Source: DAOSVX01 sp035379765 (GTDB lineage: Bacteria > Bacillota_I > Bacilli_A > RF39 > UBA660). Taken from it: a stretch of 6,802 nucleotides of DNA. Position 1 is the stretch's first letter; each line of letters starts with the position of its first letter. This document shows positions 1 to 6,318 of this stretch, piece after piece. The translations under genes were made by a program, and so were the position numbers. Where the stretch lies: positions 1 through 6,802 of the forward strand of contig DAOSVX010000037.1 of NCBI GenBank assembly GCA_035379765.1, read 5' to 3'. The notes under the pieces were generated by a model, which saw nothing but the letters and a program-made list of their open reading frames with translations, was not told the origin of the DNA and searched no databases.

Positions 1-2
1 AT

Positions 3-1556
3 CCTTTGGATAGTGTTAGAGTAAAATCTTGCATATTAGAAGTGATGAATAGATTATCTTTTAGAAATGGTGATACCTATTATTATTTAAAAGAAATAGT
101 AACAGGATTAAAAACTATGTTTAAAATAATTTTAGAAGAAGAAACTTTTACTTATTATTTAGAAGAATTAATAAAGGAAAAAGTTATAGTTTTAATAAAT
201 GATCGCTATTATTTAAAAGAATATTATGATATGGAAAGAAATATTAGTAGTAATTTACGAGCAATAAATAATAACAGATTAAAAGAATTTAAAAATATAA
301 CTAAGATAATTAAAGAAGTAGAAGAAGAGTTGCAAATAAAGTTTGCAAAAGATCAAATAGCAGCTATTAAAGAGAGTTTAAATAATAATATTACTATTAT
401 TACTGGAGGACCTGGTACTGGCAAAACAACCATTGTTAAAGCTATAGTAGAGGTATTTGTTAGAGTAAATAATTATAGTGAAGAAGAAGCTATTAATAGT
501 ATTGCTTTATTAGCTCCTACAGGAAGAGCTAGTAAAAAGTTAATGGAAGTAACTAATAGAAGTGCTATGACTATTCATCGTTTCTTAAAATGGCATAAGG
601 AGTCTAATACTTTTGAATATGATGAATATAATAAATTATATAAAGAATTAGTAATTGTTGATGAAGTAAGTATGATAGATACTTTCTTATTTGATTCTTT
701 ATTAAGAGGAATAAATAGTAATTTAAGATTAATTTTAATAGGGGATGAAAATCAATTACCTAGTGTTGGTAGTGGACTAATTTTAAATGATTTAATAGAT
801 ACTGATTCATTTACCCATATTTCTTTAAGTAAAATATTTCGCCAAAAGAGTGAGTCTTCGATACCTTATTTAGCTAAGGAAATAAAAGATAAAAAACTAA
901 GCAAAGATTATTTACTCCCTAAAGAAGATTTTAGTTTTATTGAAACAAGTCCAAATAAAATAAAAGAAAGAATTGCAGAAATAGTTTTGAAAGCCTTAGA
1001 AAAAAACATTACCGAAAAAGACTTAATAGTACTAGCTCCTATGTATAAAGGTGAAAATGGGATAGATAATTTAAATGTTTTACTACAAAGAATTTATAAT
1101 AAACCTAGTAAAAGTAAAAAAGAACTACATGTGGCAGATATTATTTATCGTGAAAATGATAAAGTAATTCAATTAACTAATGATGTTGATCATAATGTCT
1201 TTAATGGTGATATAGGGTATATTTTAGAGGTGAATATTAAAGCTAAAGAAATATTGATAGTTAATTTTGATGGCAATTATGTACCATATAAAAAAGAAGA
1301 TCTAATTCATTTAAAACACGCTTATGCTATATCAGTTCATAAGAGCCAGGGTAGTGAGTTTAATCACGTAATTTTACCTATAACTCCTTCATATAGTAAG
1401 ATGCTTTATAATAAACTTATTTATACAGGTGTATCTAGGGCTAAAAAAAGTTTAATTATAATCGGTGATAAGACATCTTTGGAAAAAGGAGTAAAAAATA
1501 ATTATAGTATTAATCGTAAAACCACTTTAAAAGAAAGAATTTTAGATGATATTTAA
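3..1556 (+). CDS. recD2: RecD2-type superfamily 1 DNA helicase, C-terminal part (5' end outside window)
   Basis: ATP-driven 5'-3' DNA helicase of the RecD2/YrrC family, which acts in DNA repair and replication-fork maintenance in bacteria without RecBCD partners. The frame is open to the left edge; the TTG at 6 is only the first possible start and has no ribosome binding site, so I treat the gene as truncated. About 517 codons are visible against some 740-800 for the family; the OB and first HhH parts would lie upstream. Counting from the TTG: residues 1-75 fit the end of the helical/HHH domain; Walker A GGPGTGKTT at 134-142; Walker B DEVSM at 219-223; motif III GDENQLPSVG at 246-255; UvrD-like C-terminal motif AISVHKSQGSEF at 441-452; YTGVSRAK with the arginine finger region at 473-480. 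All catalytic motifs are intact. It ends with TAA, followed by a gap with its own promoter. In B. subtilis yrrC lies in the same neighbourhood upstream of yrrI and alaS. RecD2 is favoured over a generic AAA helicase because of the full motif set and this context. Confidence 0.93.
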   Translation, partial: PLDSVRVKSCILEVMNRLSFRNGDTYYYLKEIVTGLKTMFKIILEEETFTYYLEELIKEKVIVLINDRYYLKEYYDMERNISSNLRAINNNRLKEFKNITKIIKEVEEELQIKFAKDQIAAIKESLNNNITIITGGPGTGKTTIVKAIVEVFVRVNNYSEEEAINSIALLAPTGRASKKLMEVTNRSAMTIHRFLKWHKESNTFEYDEYNKLYKELVIVDEVSMIDTFLFDSLLRGINSNLRLILIGDENQLPSVGSGLILNDLIDTDSFTHISLSKIFRQKSESSIPYLAKEIKDKKLSKDYLLPKEDFSFIETSPNKIKERIAEIVLKALEKNITEKDLIVLAPMYKGENGIDNLNVLLQRIYNKPSKSKKELHVADIIYRENDKVIQLTNDVDHNVFNGDIGYILEVNIKAKEILIVNFDGNYVPYKKEDLIHLKHAYAISVHKSQGSEFNHVILPITPSYSKMLYNKLIYTGVSRAKKSLIIIGDKTSLEKGVKNNYSINRKTTLKERILDDI

Positions 1557-1589
1557 ATTAATAATTTCTATTTCTTTTTAAAGTTTTTT

Positions 1590-1598
1590 TGCTATAAT
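1590..1598 (+). promoter_or_regulatory. Extended -10 promoter for the permease-alaS block
   Basis: The sequence TGCTATAAT is a perfect consensus -10 with the TGn extension. No good -35 hexamer is seen about 17 bases upstream (ATTTCT at 1570-1575), which is typical of extended -10 promoters. Transcription would begin near 1605, only about 15 bases before the proposed GTG start, so the leader would be very short. It lies in the only gap (1557-1619) between recD2 and the following tightly packed genes. Confidence 0.6.
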
Positions 1599-1604
1599 AC
1601 TAAT

Positions 1605-1615
1605 AGAAGGGTGAT
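1605..1615 (+). promoter_or_regulatory. Ribosome binding site that sets the start of the AI-2E family gene
   Basis: AGAAGGGTGAT contains GGTGAT (1610-1615), which pairs with the 3' end of 16S rRNA (complement of AAGGAGGTGATC). It lies four bases before the GTG at 1620. The earlier in-frame starts GTG 1611 and ATG 1614 would overlap it or sit too close to it, so 1620 is preferred. Confidence 0.6.
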
Positions 1616-1619
1616 GTGT

Positions 1620-2810
1620 GTGAAAAAGAAGTTGTTTTCCCTAGATGAAGAAAAAACTAATGAGGTAGTTACTTTAACTAGTAAGATATTAAAAATCTTA
1701 TATTTTGTTATGATAGTTGGTTTTATATATCTAGCAATTAGAGTATTAAAAGAATTTGGTATTTTGGAATTCTTATTAAAGTTTTTAAAAATATTATCAC
1801 CATTATTTATTGGATTTATTATGGCTTGGTTATTTAATCCGCTAGTTACTAAGTTAAGTAAAAAAGGCTTACCTAGAGTAATATCTACAGCTATTGTGTA
1901 TATATTGTTTTTAGGCTTAGTTTTTTTGTTTTTGTGGTTATTGATACCAACTTTATCTAATCAAATTAATGATTTAATTGGATCTATACCAAATGTTTTA
2001 AACAGTGTCCAAAGCTTTGTTACTAAGTTATTTGATAGTTTTAAAAATATTGAAGGTTTTTATGTGGTGGAAGCCAAAAAGAATACCTTAACAATCTTAA
2101 ATAATTTTGCTACCGATATTTCATCTGACTTACCTAATACTTTAATAAATTTTGTAACTACTTTAATTTCTGGTATTGGTATCTTTGCTATTGGTTTGGT
2201 AATTGGTTTTTATATGTTGTTGAATTTTGATAGTACTAATAAGCATCTAATGAGTTTACTTCCTAAAAAATATCGTTATGAAACCAGAATATTAATAAAA
2301 GAAATTAGTACTCAACTTCATCGATATGTTAATGGAGTTTTATTAATAGCAGCTGTTATGTCAGTAGCTTGTTCGTTAGGGTTTTGGATAGCTGGACTTA
2401 AAGCACCGTACTTATTTGGGGTATTCTGTGGAATAACTGATATAATTCCTTATATTGGGCCTTATATGGGCGGTATTCCTGCTGCTTTAGTTGGATTCAG
2501 TCAAAGTGGAACAGTGGGTGTCTTTACGATTGTGGTTATTTTAATAATTCAAGCTTTAGAAAACTATTTATTACAACCAGTTATTATGAGCAAGACCATG
2601 AAATTACATCCTGTTACTATTATGTTAGGATTAATAGTATTTGGCTACTTCTTTGGTATTTGGGGGATGGTATTAGCTACACCAATAATTGCTTTATTAA
2701 AAATATTATTTAATTATTTTATGAATAAATATAATTGGTTTGATTATGATAATGAAGTAACTGAAGTAATAGATGTTAAAGAAGTTAATAAAAAATCAAA
2801 AACTAAGTAG
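1620..2810 (+). CDS. AI-2E/PerM family membrane transport protein (YrrI-like)
   Basis: Polytopic membrane protein of the AI-2E transporter (DUF20/PerM) family. Members have been linked to export of small molecules or to Na+/H+ antiport, but the substrate here cannot be read from sequence. Starting at GTG 1620 it has 396 residues, normal for the family. Hydrophobic segments lie near residues 22-42, 54-73, 88-110, 176-201, 237-258, 263-285, 298-315 and 332-365, with a soluble amphipathic loop between the third and fourth as usual. Family signatures are DIIPYIGPYMGGIPA (274-288), the QALEN stretch (311-315) and QPVIMSKTMKLHP (319-331). The C-terminal tail is charged and ends in KKSKTK. The start is chosen from the GGTGAT ribosome binding site; a longer form from GTG 1611 would add three residues. 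It is the first gene of a block that continues into the kinase-like gene eight bases later and then alaS, matching yrrI-alaS order in Bacillus. Confidence 0.9.
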   Translation: MKKKLFSLDEEKTNEVVTLTSKILKILYFVMIVGFIYLAIRVLKEFGILEFLLKFLKILSPLFIGFIMAWLFNPLVTKLSKKGLPRVISTAIVYILFLGLVFLFLWLLIPTLSNQINDLIGSIPNVLNSVQSFVTKLFDSFKNIEGFYVVEAKKNTLTILNNFATDISSDLPNTLINFVTTLISGIGIFAIGLVIGFYMLLNFDSTNKHLMSLLPKKYRYETRILIKEISTQLHRYVNGVLLIAAVMSVACSLGFWIAGLKAPYLFGVFCGITDIIPYIGPYMGGIPAALVGFSQSGTVGVFTIVVILIIQALENYLLQPVIMSKTMKLHPVTIMLGLIVFGYFFGIWGMVLATPIIALLKILFNYFMNKYNWFDYDNEVTEVIDVKEVNKKSKTK

Positions 2811-2818
2811 GTGAAAAA

Positions 2819-3358
2819 ATGGAAAAACAAGTTTTTTTGCTTTGCGGAAAAGCTCGCTGTGGCAAAGATTTAGCAGCTACTATGATAAAAGAATATTATG
2901 AAAATAAAGGTGTTAGAACCATTATTACTAGTTTGGCTAAATATATTAAAATGTATGCTAAAGAAATTACGGGTTGGGATGGTAAAGAAGAAGACAAACC
3001 TCGTACTTTACTTCAAGAGTTAGGAACTGATGTTGTTAGAGAACATTTAGGTAAAAAAGATATTTATGCCAATAGATTATTAGATGATATTGATATCTAT
3101 CATTATTATGCTCCAGTTGTAGTTATAAAAGATGTTAGATTCCCTGAAGAAATACAAATTATTAAATCTAAGTTTCCTAATGCTCTAACTATCCATATTA
3201 AAAGAATAAACTTTACTAATGAATTAACAGAAAAGCAAAAACTTCATGCTAGTGAAGTGGCTTTAGATAATTATCATGATTTTGATTATGAAATTATTAA
3301 TGATAATCAAGATAAATTTAAAGAAGATATAATAAATATCCTAGAAGGAATAAAATAA
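2819..3358 (+). CDS. P-loop deoxynucleoside monophosphate kinase-like protein
   Basis: Small (179 aa) cytoplasmic P-loop kinase, probably one that phosphorylates a (deoxy)nucleoside monophosphate. Residues 10-17 (GKARCGKD) form a Walker A loop ending in GKD rather than GKS/T, as in phage-type dNMP kinases. A KPR at 60-62 followed by LLQELGTDVVR (64-74) and DVRFPEE (105-111) fits the fold of the T4-like dNMP kinase family (inferred from motif memory, not from a search). A late HASE (143-146) and a closing strand near 156-161 complete the domain. The ATG is preceded by GGTGA (2810-2814), which overlaps the stop of the permease gene, so translation is probably coupled. It ends one base before the alaS ATG. 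It is not part of the B. subtilis yrrI-alaS arrangement as I know it, so it looks inserted there. An alternative is a dephospho-CoA-kinase-like or adenylate-kinase-related enzyme of unknown substrate. The P-loop assignment is firm; the substrate is not. Confidence 0.72.
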   Translation: MEKQVFLLCGKARCGKDLAATMIKEYYENKGVRTIITSLAKYIKMYAKEITGWDGKEEDKPRTLLQELGTDVVREHLGKKDIYANRLLDDIDIYHYYAPVVVIKDVRFPEEIQIIKSKFPNALTIHIKRINFTNELTEKQKLHASEVALDNYHDFDYEIINDNQDKFKEDIINILEGIK

Positions 3359-3359
3359 G

Positions 3360-5135
3360 ATGAAAAATGTAACAAGAAAAGATTTATTGGAAATGTATTT
3401 TACTTTTTTTAAAGAAAAAGATCACACTTTAATACCTAGTGCTTCTATAGTACCCGAAAATGATCCAACTGTTTTATTTACATCAGCAGGGATGCATCCT
3501 TTGGTGCCTTATTTACTAGGTGAGCATCATCCAGGTGGAAAAAGACTTGTTGATGTTCAAAAGTGTTTAAGAACTGGTGATATAGATGAAGTGGGAGATG
3601 CTTCTCATTTAACTTTTTTTGAAATGCTTGGTAATTGGAGCTTGGGAGACTATTTTAAAAAAGAATCTATAAAATTCAGCTATGAATTTTTAACTAGTCC
3701 TAAATATTTAAATTTAGATAAAGATCGTCTTTATTTTTCGTGTTTTGCTGGTGATGATGAGTTTCCAAAAGATGAGGAAAGTTATAATGCTTGGTTAGAA
3801 GCTGGAGTAGAAGAAAGTCATATTTTCTTTTTACCAAGAGAAAATAACTTTTGGATACTAGGTAGTGGAATAGGACCTTGTGGACCTGATACAGAAATAT
3901 TTTATGATACTTTAAAAGAACCTTGTTCAAATAATTGTAATCCTGCTTGTTCTTGTGGTAAGTACTTAGAAATATGGAACAATGTTTTTATGGAATATAA
4001 CAAAAAAAGTGATGGAACAATTGAAAAACTGACTAAACCTAATGTTGATACAGGAATGGGTTTAGAAAGAACATTAATGGTTTTAAATGATTTAAATTCT
4101 GTTTATGATACCCAGTTATTTACTAATATGAAAAATAAAATTGAAAAATTATCTGGTAAAAACTATCAAGATAATTTAATAGCTTATAGAATTATAATGG
4201 ATCATATTAGATCTTCTGTCTTTATTTTAGGAGATTATCATGGTATAACACCATCTAATACTGGTCAAGGATATGTTTTAAGAAGACTTATTAGAAGAGC
4301 ATTCCGTTATTTAAAGAATTTAGGGATTGAAAATAATATTAATGATATTGTAAAAGTAGTTATTAATGATTATCAAGATAGCTATCCTGAATTAACAACT
4401 AACAAAGAATTTATTTTAAAAGAATTTACTTTAGAAATAGATAGATTTAATAAAACTCTAAAACAAGGTGAAAAACTATTTACGAAAATTCTAAAATATT
4501 CTAAGAATAATTTAATAAATGGTAGTGATGCTTTTAAATTATTTGATACTTTTGGTTTTCCTTTAGAGATGACTATGGAATTGGCTAAAGAAAATGGTTT
4601 TAAAGTAGATACCGAAGGATTTAATAACAAATTTAAAGAACACCAAGAAAAAAGTAGAACTATTGATGCTGGAGTTTTTAAAGGCGGTTTAGCAGATGAT
4701 AGTTATGAAACAACTAAATATCATACTTTAGCCCACTTAATGTTGGCAGCTTTACAAAAAATGTATGGTAAAGATATAATTCAAAAAGGTTGTAATATTA
4801 CTAGCGAAAGAATTAGATTTGATTTTAATTTAGATCATAAAATGAGTGATGAAGAAAAAGAAGAGTTTACTAAGTTAGTAAATGATTATATAAATATGAA
4901 TTTAGATGTTACTTGTAATGAAATGAGTTACGAAGAAGCCAAAAAGGAAGGTGCTCATGGAACATTTGAAAACAAATATGGCGCTCAAGTAAAGGTATAT
5001 ACAATAGGGGATGTATCCAAAGAAATATGTGGTGGGCCCCATGTTCAAAATACTTCTGAAATAGGTGAATTTAAAATTATTAAAGAAGAATCTTCTAGTG
5101 CTGGTGTTAGAAGAATAAAAGCTATTATTAAGTAG
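3360..5135 (+). CDS. alaS: Alanine--tRNA ligase, compact form lacking the editing beta-barrel and C-Ala domain
   Basis: Charges tRNA-Ala with alanine in the cytoplasm. Class II motif 1 lies around 24-54, motif 2 around 68-100 (KCLRTGD, then TFFEMLGNWSLGDYF) and motif 3 is DTGMGLER at 230-237. Residues 189-199 (CSNNCNPACSC) form a four-cysteine cluster, probably zinc-binding, just before EIWNNVFMEY. The tRNA-recognition helices run from about 245 to 432 (RSSVFILGD, GYVLRRLIRRAFRY). An SAD editing/zinc domain follows directly: HTLAH (H455, H459) and CGGPH (C557, H561) supply the four usual metal ligands. The protein stops at AGVRRIKAIIK. Ordinary bacterial AlaRS has about 875 residues, with some 100 more residues of beta-barrel before the SAD histidines and about 170 of C-Ala after GVRRI; both are absent. 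There is no frameshift, and a ribosome binding site and stop are in place, so this is a genuine short form. The ATG lies one base after the upstream stop, with AGAAGGA at 3343-3349 inside the previous gene. No T-box leader is seen. Confidence 0.95.
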   Translation: MKNVTRKDLLEMYFTFFKEKDHTLIPSASIVPENDPTVLFTSAGMHPLVPYLLGEHHPGGKRLVDVQKCLRTGDIDEVGDASHLTFFEMLGNWSLGDYFKKESIKFSYEFLTSPKYLNLDKDRLYFSCFAGDDEFPKDEESYNAWLEAGVEESHIFFLPRENNFWILGSGIGPCGPDTEIFYDTLKEPCSNNCNPACSCGKYLEIWNNVFMEYNKKSDGTIEKLTKPNVDTGMGLERTLMVLNDLNSVYDTQLFTNMKNKIEKLSGKNYQDNLIAYRIIMDHIRSSVFILGDYHGITPSNTGQGYVLRRLIRRAFRYLKNLGIENNINDIVKVVINDYQDSYPELTTNKEFILKEFTLEIDRFNKTLKQGEKLFTKILKYSKNNLINGSDAFKLFDTFGFPLEMTMELAKENGFKVDTEGFNNKFKEHQEKSRTIDAGVFKGGLADDSYETTKYHTLAHLMLAALQKMYGKDIIQKGCNITSERIRFDFNLDHKMSDEEKEEFTKLVNDYINMNLDVTCNEMSYEEAKKEGAHGTFENKYGAQVKVYTIGDVSKEICGGPHVQNTSEIGEFKIIKEESSSAGVRRIKAIIK

Positions 5136-5142
5136 AGAGGAG
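5136..5142 (+). promoter_or_regulatory. Ribosome binding site of the 57-residue protein
   Basis: AGAGGAG directly follows the alaS TAG and lies nine bases before ATG 5152. An ATG at 5144 is in another frame and too close. This strong site is the main evidence that the small downstream frame is translated. Confidence 0.7.
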
Positions 5143-5151
5143 TATGATACT

Positions 5152-5325
5152 ATGGCTGTAAATAAACCTGTTGGTGATAATGCTCGAGTAGGGGCAGTAA
5201 AAAATAGAAGTCAAACATATAATCCTAAAACTAAAAAAATTGTTAAAAGAAATACTCAAACAGGAGAATTTATGCATAATAAAGTTACTAAAGGAATATT
5301 TAAAGGTATCAGAAAAGAAAAGTAA
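5152..5325 (+). CDS. Small basic conserved-looking protein, function unknown
   Basis: A 57-residue frame beginning MAVNKPVGDNARVGAVKN and ending GIFKGIRKEK. It is rich in Lys and Arg (about 16 of 57), has no hydrophobic segment, signal peptide or cysteine, and should be a soluble basic protein. The pattern KPVGDN..R.GAV..R.Q.YNPKT....KR.T.TG.FM......FKG.RKEK resembles a small uncharacterised protein family that I believe is widespread in bacteria, but I cannot confirm this without a search. It has a good ribosome binding site, lies 16 bases after alaS and runs directly into the terminator hairpin, so it is the last gene of the alaS transcription unit. Basic charge allows nucleic-acid binding, but nothing in the sequence proves it. 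Coding is likely because the frame is bounded precisely by a ribosome binding site and a terminator. Confidence 0.75.
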   Translation: MAVNKPVGDNARVGAVKNRSQTYNPKTKKIVKRNTQTGEFMHNKVTKGIFKGIRKEK

Positions 5326-5348
5326 GCTACAAAGCTTACTTTATTTTT
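5319..5348. terminator. Bidirectional intrinsic terminator between convergent genes
   Basis: AAAGTAAGCT (5319-5328) pairs perfectly with AGCTTACTTT (5333-5342) around a four-base ACAA loop. A T-rich run (ATTTTTATTT) follows on the plus strand, and a matching A-rich run upstream (AAAAGAAA) serves the minus strand. The stem is AT-rich for a terminator but perfect. It overlaps the stop codons of both flanking genes: TAA 5323-5325 on plus and TAA 5338-5336 on minus, so the genes end only ten bases apart. Confidence 0.8.
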
Positions 5349-6199
5349 ATTTCATTAAATAGTGGCAGTTTCTTATTAAATATAAATTCGTTTTCACTTA
5401 TTTTTTTACCATTATAAGGAGTATTATTAAATACTAGATTTAAATATAAATCTTTAGGTTTATTATATAAATATTTATTAGTATATTTAATCATTAACTC
5501 AGCTTTTTTAATAGATTCATTTAATAATTTATCTGTTTTTTTATTAAATAAATCATTATTATTTAAACAATTATAAAAGTAACTGTTGATATATTTTTCT
5601 TTTTTAGTAAGTAAATGAAATATCTTCTTACTTTTATAAAAAGTATTAACAAAACCATTAATTGATTTAATAAATATAATAGTTTTTAGATAGGTTTTAC
5701 TAGTAAAGAAATAACCATATACATTTGTATAAGTATTATTAATCATTTCTTTTACTTTATTACTATTAAAATTTTTAATAGTTAAATAATTGTAATTATT
5801 ATCATATTTTTTAACTAAATATATATCAATATTACATTCTAATATTGTATGAGGTTTTAAAAAAAATACCTTATCAACATCAACAATAGTTTCTTTAATA
5901 AATTTATGAACATTAATATCTAAAGCATAATGAGCTATATGTCCATATAAATAAGCCATAACTTCTTCATTATATTCTAAATTATTAGTTTTTATATATT
6001 TTATAGTATCCACAAAAAATCTTTTAGAGTTAATGCTATGAGTGTTATGGAAACAATTTATATTTAAAAAAGTTAAATCTTGACCTAAGGAAAAGAGCTT
6101 CATGTTATCTTTATTAACATCAACTTTAAACTTCTTCTTTTTTTTAAGCTTATTAAATAATAGTTCACTCATTATTGCATGACTTGTATAATTTGCCAT
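5336..6199 (-). CDS. Zinc-dependent phospholipase C-like protein, no signal peptide
   Basis: A 287-residue protein with the layout of the zinc-dependent phospholipase C / S1-P1 nuclease fold. Candidate metal ligands in order are H7, D41 (in FSLGQDLTF), H51 and H54 (HNTH), H87, H90-xxx-D94-xxx-H98 (HIAHYALDINVH) and H117-xxx-E121 (HTILE). This mirrors the H, D, H, HxxxD, H, HxxxE series of Bacillus cereus PLC. The secreted enzyme has a signal peptide and begins at a mature Trp; here there is neither, and MANYTSHAIM suggests a cytoplasmic protein of the MANYTxHxxMSE-type relatives common in Firmicutes. Lipid cleavage is therefore not established. The C-terminal half (about 130-287) is very rich in Asn, Lys and Tyr and shows no motif I know. 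The start is supported by GGAGG (6212-6208) eight bases upstream and a good promoter. GC is only about 17% by hand count, well below its neighbours. It converges on the alaS block and shares its terminator. Confidence 0.75.
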   Translation of the reverse strand: MANYTSHAIMSELLFNKLKKKKKFKVDVNKDNMKLFSLGQDLTFLNINCFHNTHSINSKRFFVDTIKYIKTNNLEYNEEVMAYLYGHIAHYALDINVHKFIKETIVDVDKVFFLKPHTILECNIDIYLVKKYDNNYNYLTIKNFNSNKVKEMINNTYTNVYGYFFTSKTYLKTIIFIKSINGFVNTFYKSKKIFHLLTKKEKYINSYFYNCLNNNDLFNKKTDKLLNESIKKAELMIKYTNKYLYNKPKDLYLNLVFNNTPYNGKKISENEFIFNKKLPLFNEIKIK

Positions 6200-6225
6200 A
6201 AAAACATCCTCCAGATGCAGTAATA

Positions 6226-6254
6226 ATTTTATAACTAAATATAAAATATGTCAA
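6226..6254 (-). promoter_or_regulatory. Sigma-A-type promoter of the phospholipase C-like gene
   Basis: Read on the minus strand, a perfect -35 TTGACA (6254-6249) is followed after 17 bases by TAAAAT (6231-6226), one mismatch from TATAAT. TATAAA, two bases closer, is an alternative -10. Transcription would start around 6220 and give a short leader that carries GGAGG at 6212-6208. Confidence 0.72.
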
Positions 6255-6286
6255 ATTATGAATCGTGACTTTTTTCTCAAATTATG
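6251..6286. repeat. Ten-base direct repeat inside the divergent promoter region
   Basis: TCAAATTATG occurs exactly at 6251-6260 and again at 6277-6286, 26 bases apart start to start (about two and a half helical turns). The left copy overlaps the minus-strand -35 box; the right copy covers the TG extension of the plus-strand -10. It could be an operator for a regulator of both genes, or chance in AT-rich DNA. Confidence 0.4.
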
Positions 6287-6293
6287 TTATCAT
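6265..6293 (+). promoter_or_regulatory. Promoter of the Nudix hydrolase gene
   Basis: GTGACT (6265-6270, four of six matches to TTGACA) lies 17 bases before TATCAT (6288-6293). A TG at 6285-6286 makes the latter an extended -10. The -35 is ten bases from that of the divergent phospholipase-like gene, so the two promoters are back to back. The transcript would start near 6300 and leave a leader of about 20 bases with AGGAG at 6306-6310. Confidence 0.6.
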
Positions 6294-6318
6294 ACGCATT
6301 GATTTAGGAGATTAATTT

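Noticed and set aside
1551..1590. Possible terminator of recD2 (AAATTAATAATTT followed by T-rich DNA)
   Set aside because: The inverted repeat allows only a four-pair all-AT stem, too weak for an intrinsic terminator.
1611..1619. Upstream starts GTG 1611 and ATG 1614 for the AI-2E family gene
   Set aside because: They overlap or abut the AGAAGGGTGAT ribosome binding site; GTG 1620 has proper spacing.
1557..1619. Possible T-box or other riboswitch ahead of the alaS block
   Set aside because: The gap is only 63 bases and its promoter leaves a leader of about 15 bases, with no room for such a structure.
3700..3930. Minus-strand open frame of 76 codons inside alaS
   Set aside because: It lies wholly within the well-supported alaS frame, has no ribosome binding site or known motif, and is a shadow of AT-rich codons.
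4382..4630. Minus-strand open frame of 82 codons inside alaS
   Set aside because: It is antisense to the tRNA-recognition part of alaS, with no start signal or recognisable protein; a shadow frame.
5133..5325. Idea that the frame after alaS is a detached remnant of the missing C-Ala domain
   Set aside because: The 57-residue protein is too short, has its own ribosome binding site and shows no C-Ala features.
5336..6199. Idea that the very AT-rich minus-strand gene is decaying
   Set aside because: The frame is uninterrupted, with an intact promoter, ribosome binding site and full metal-ligand series.
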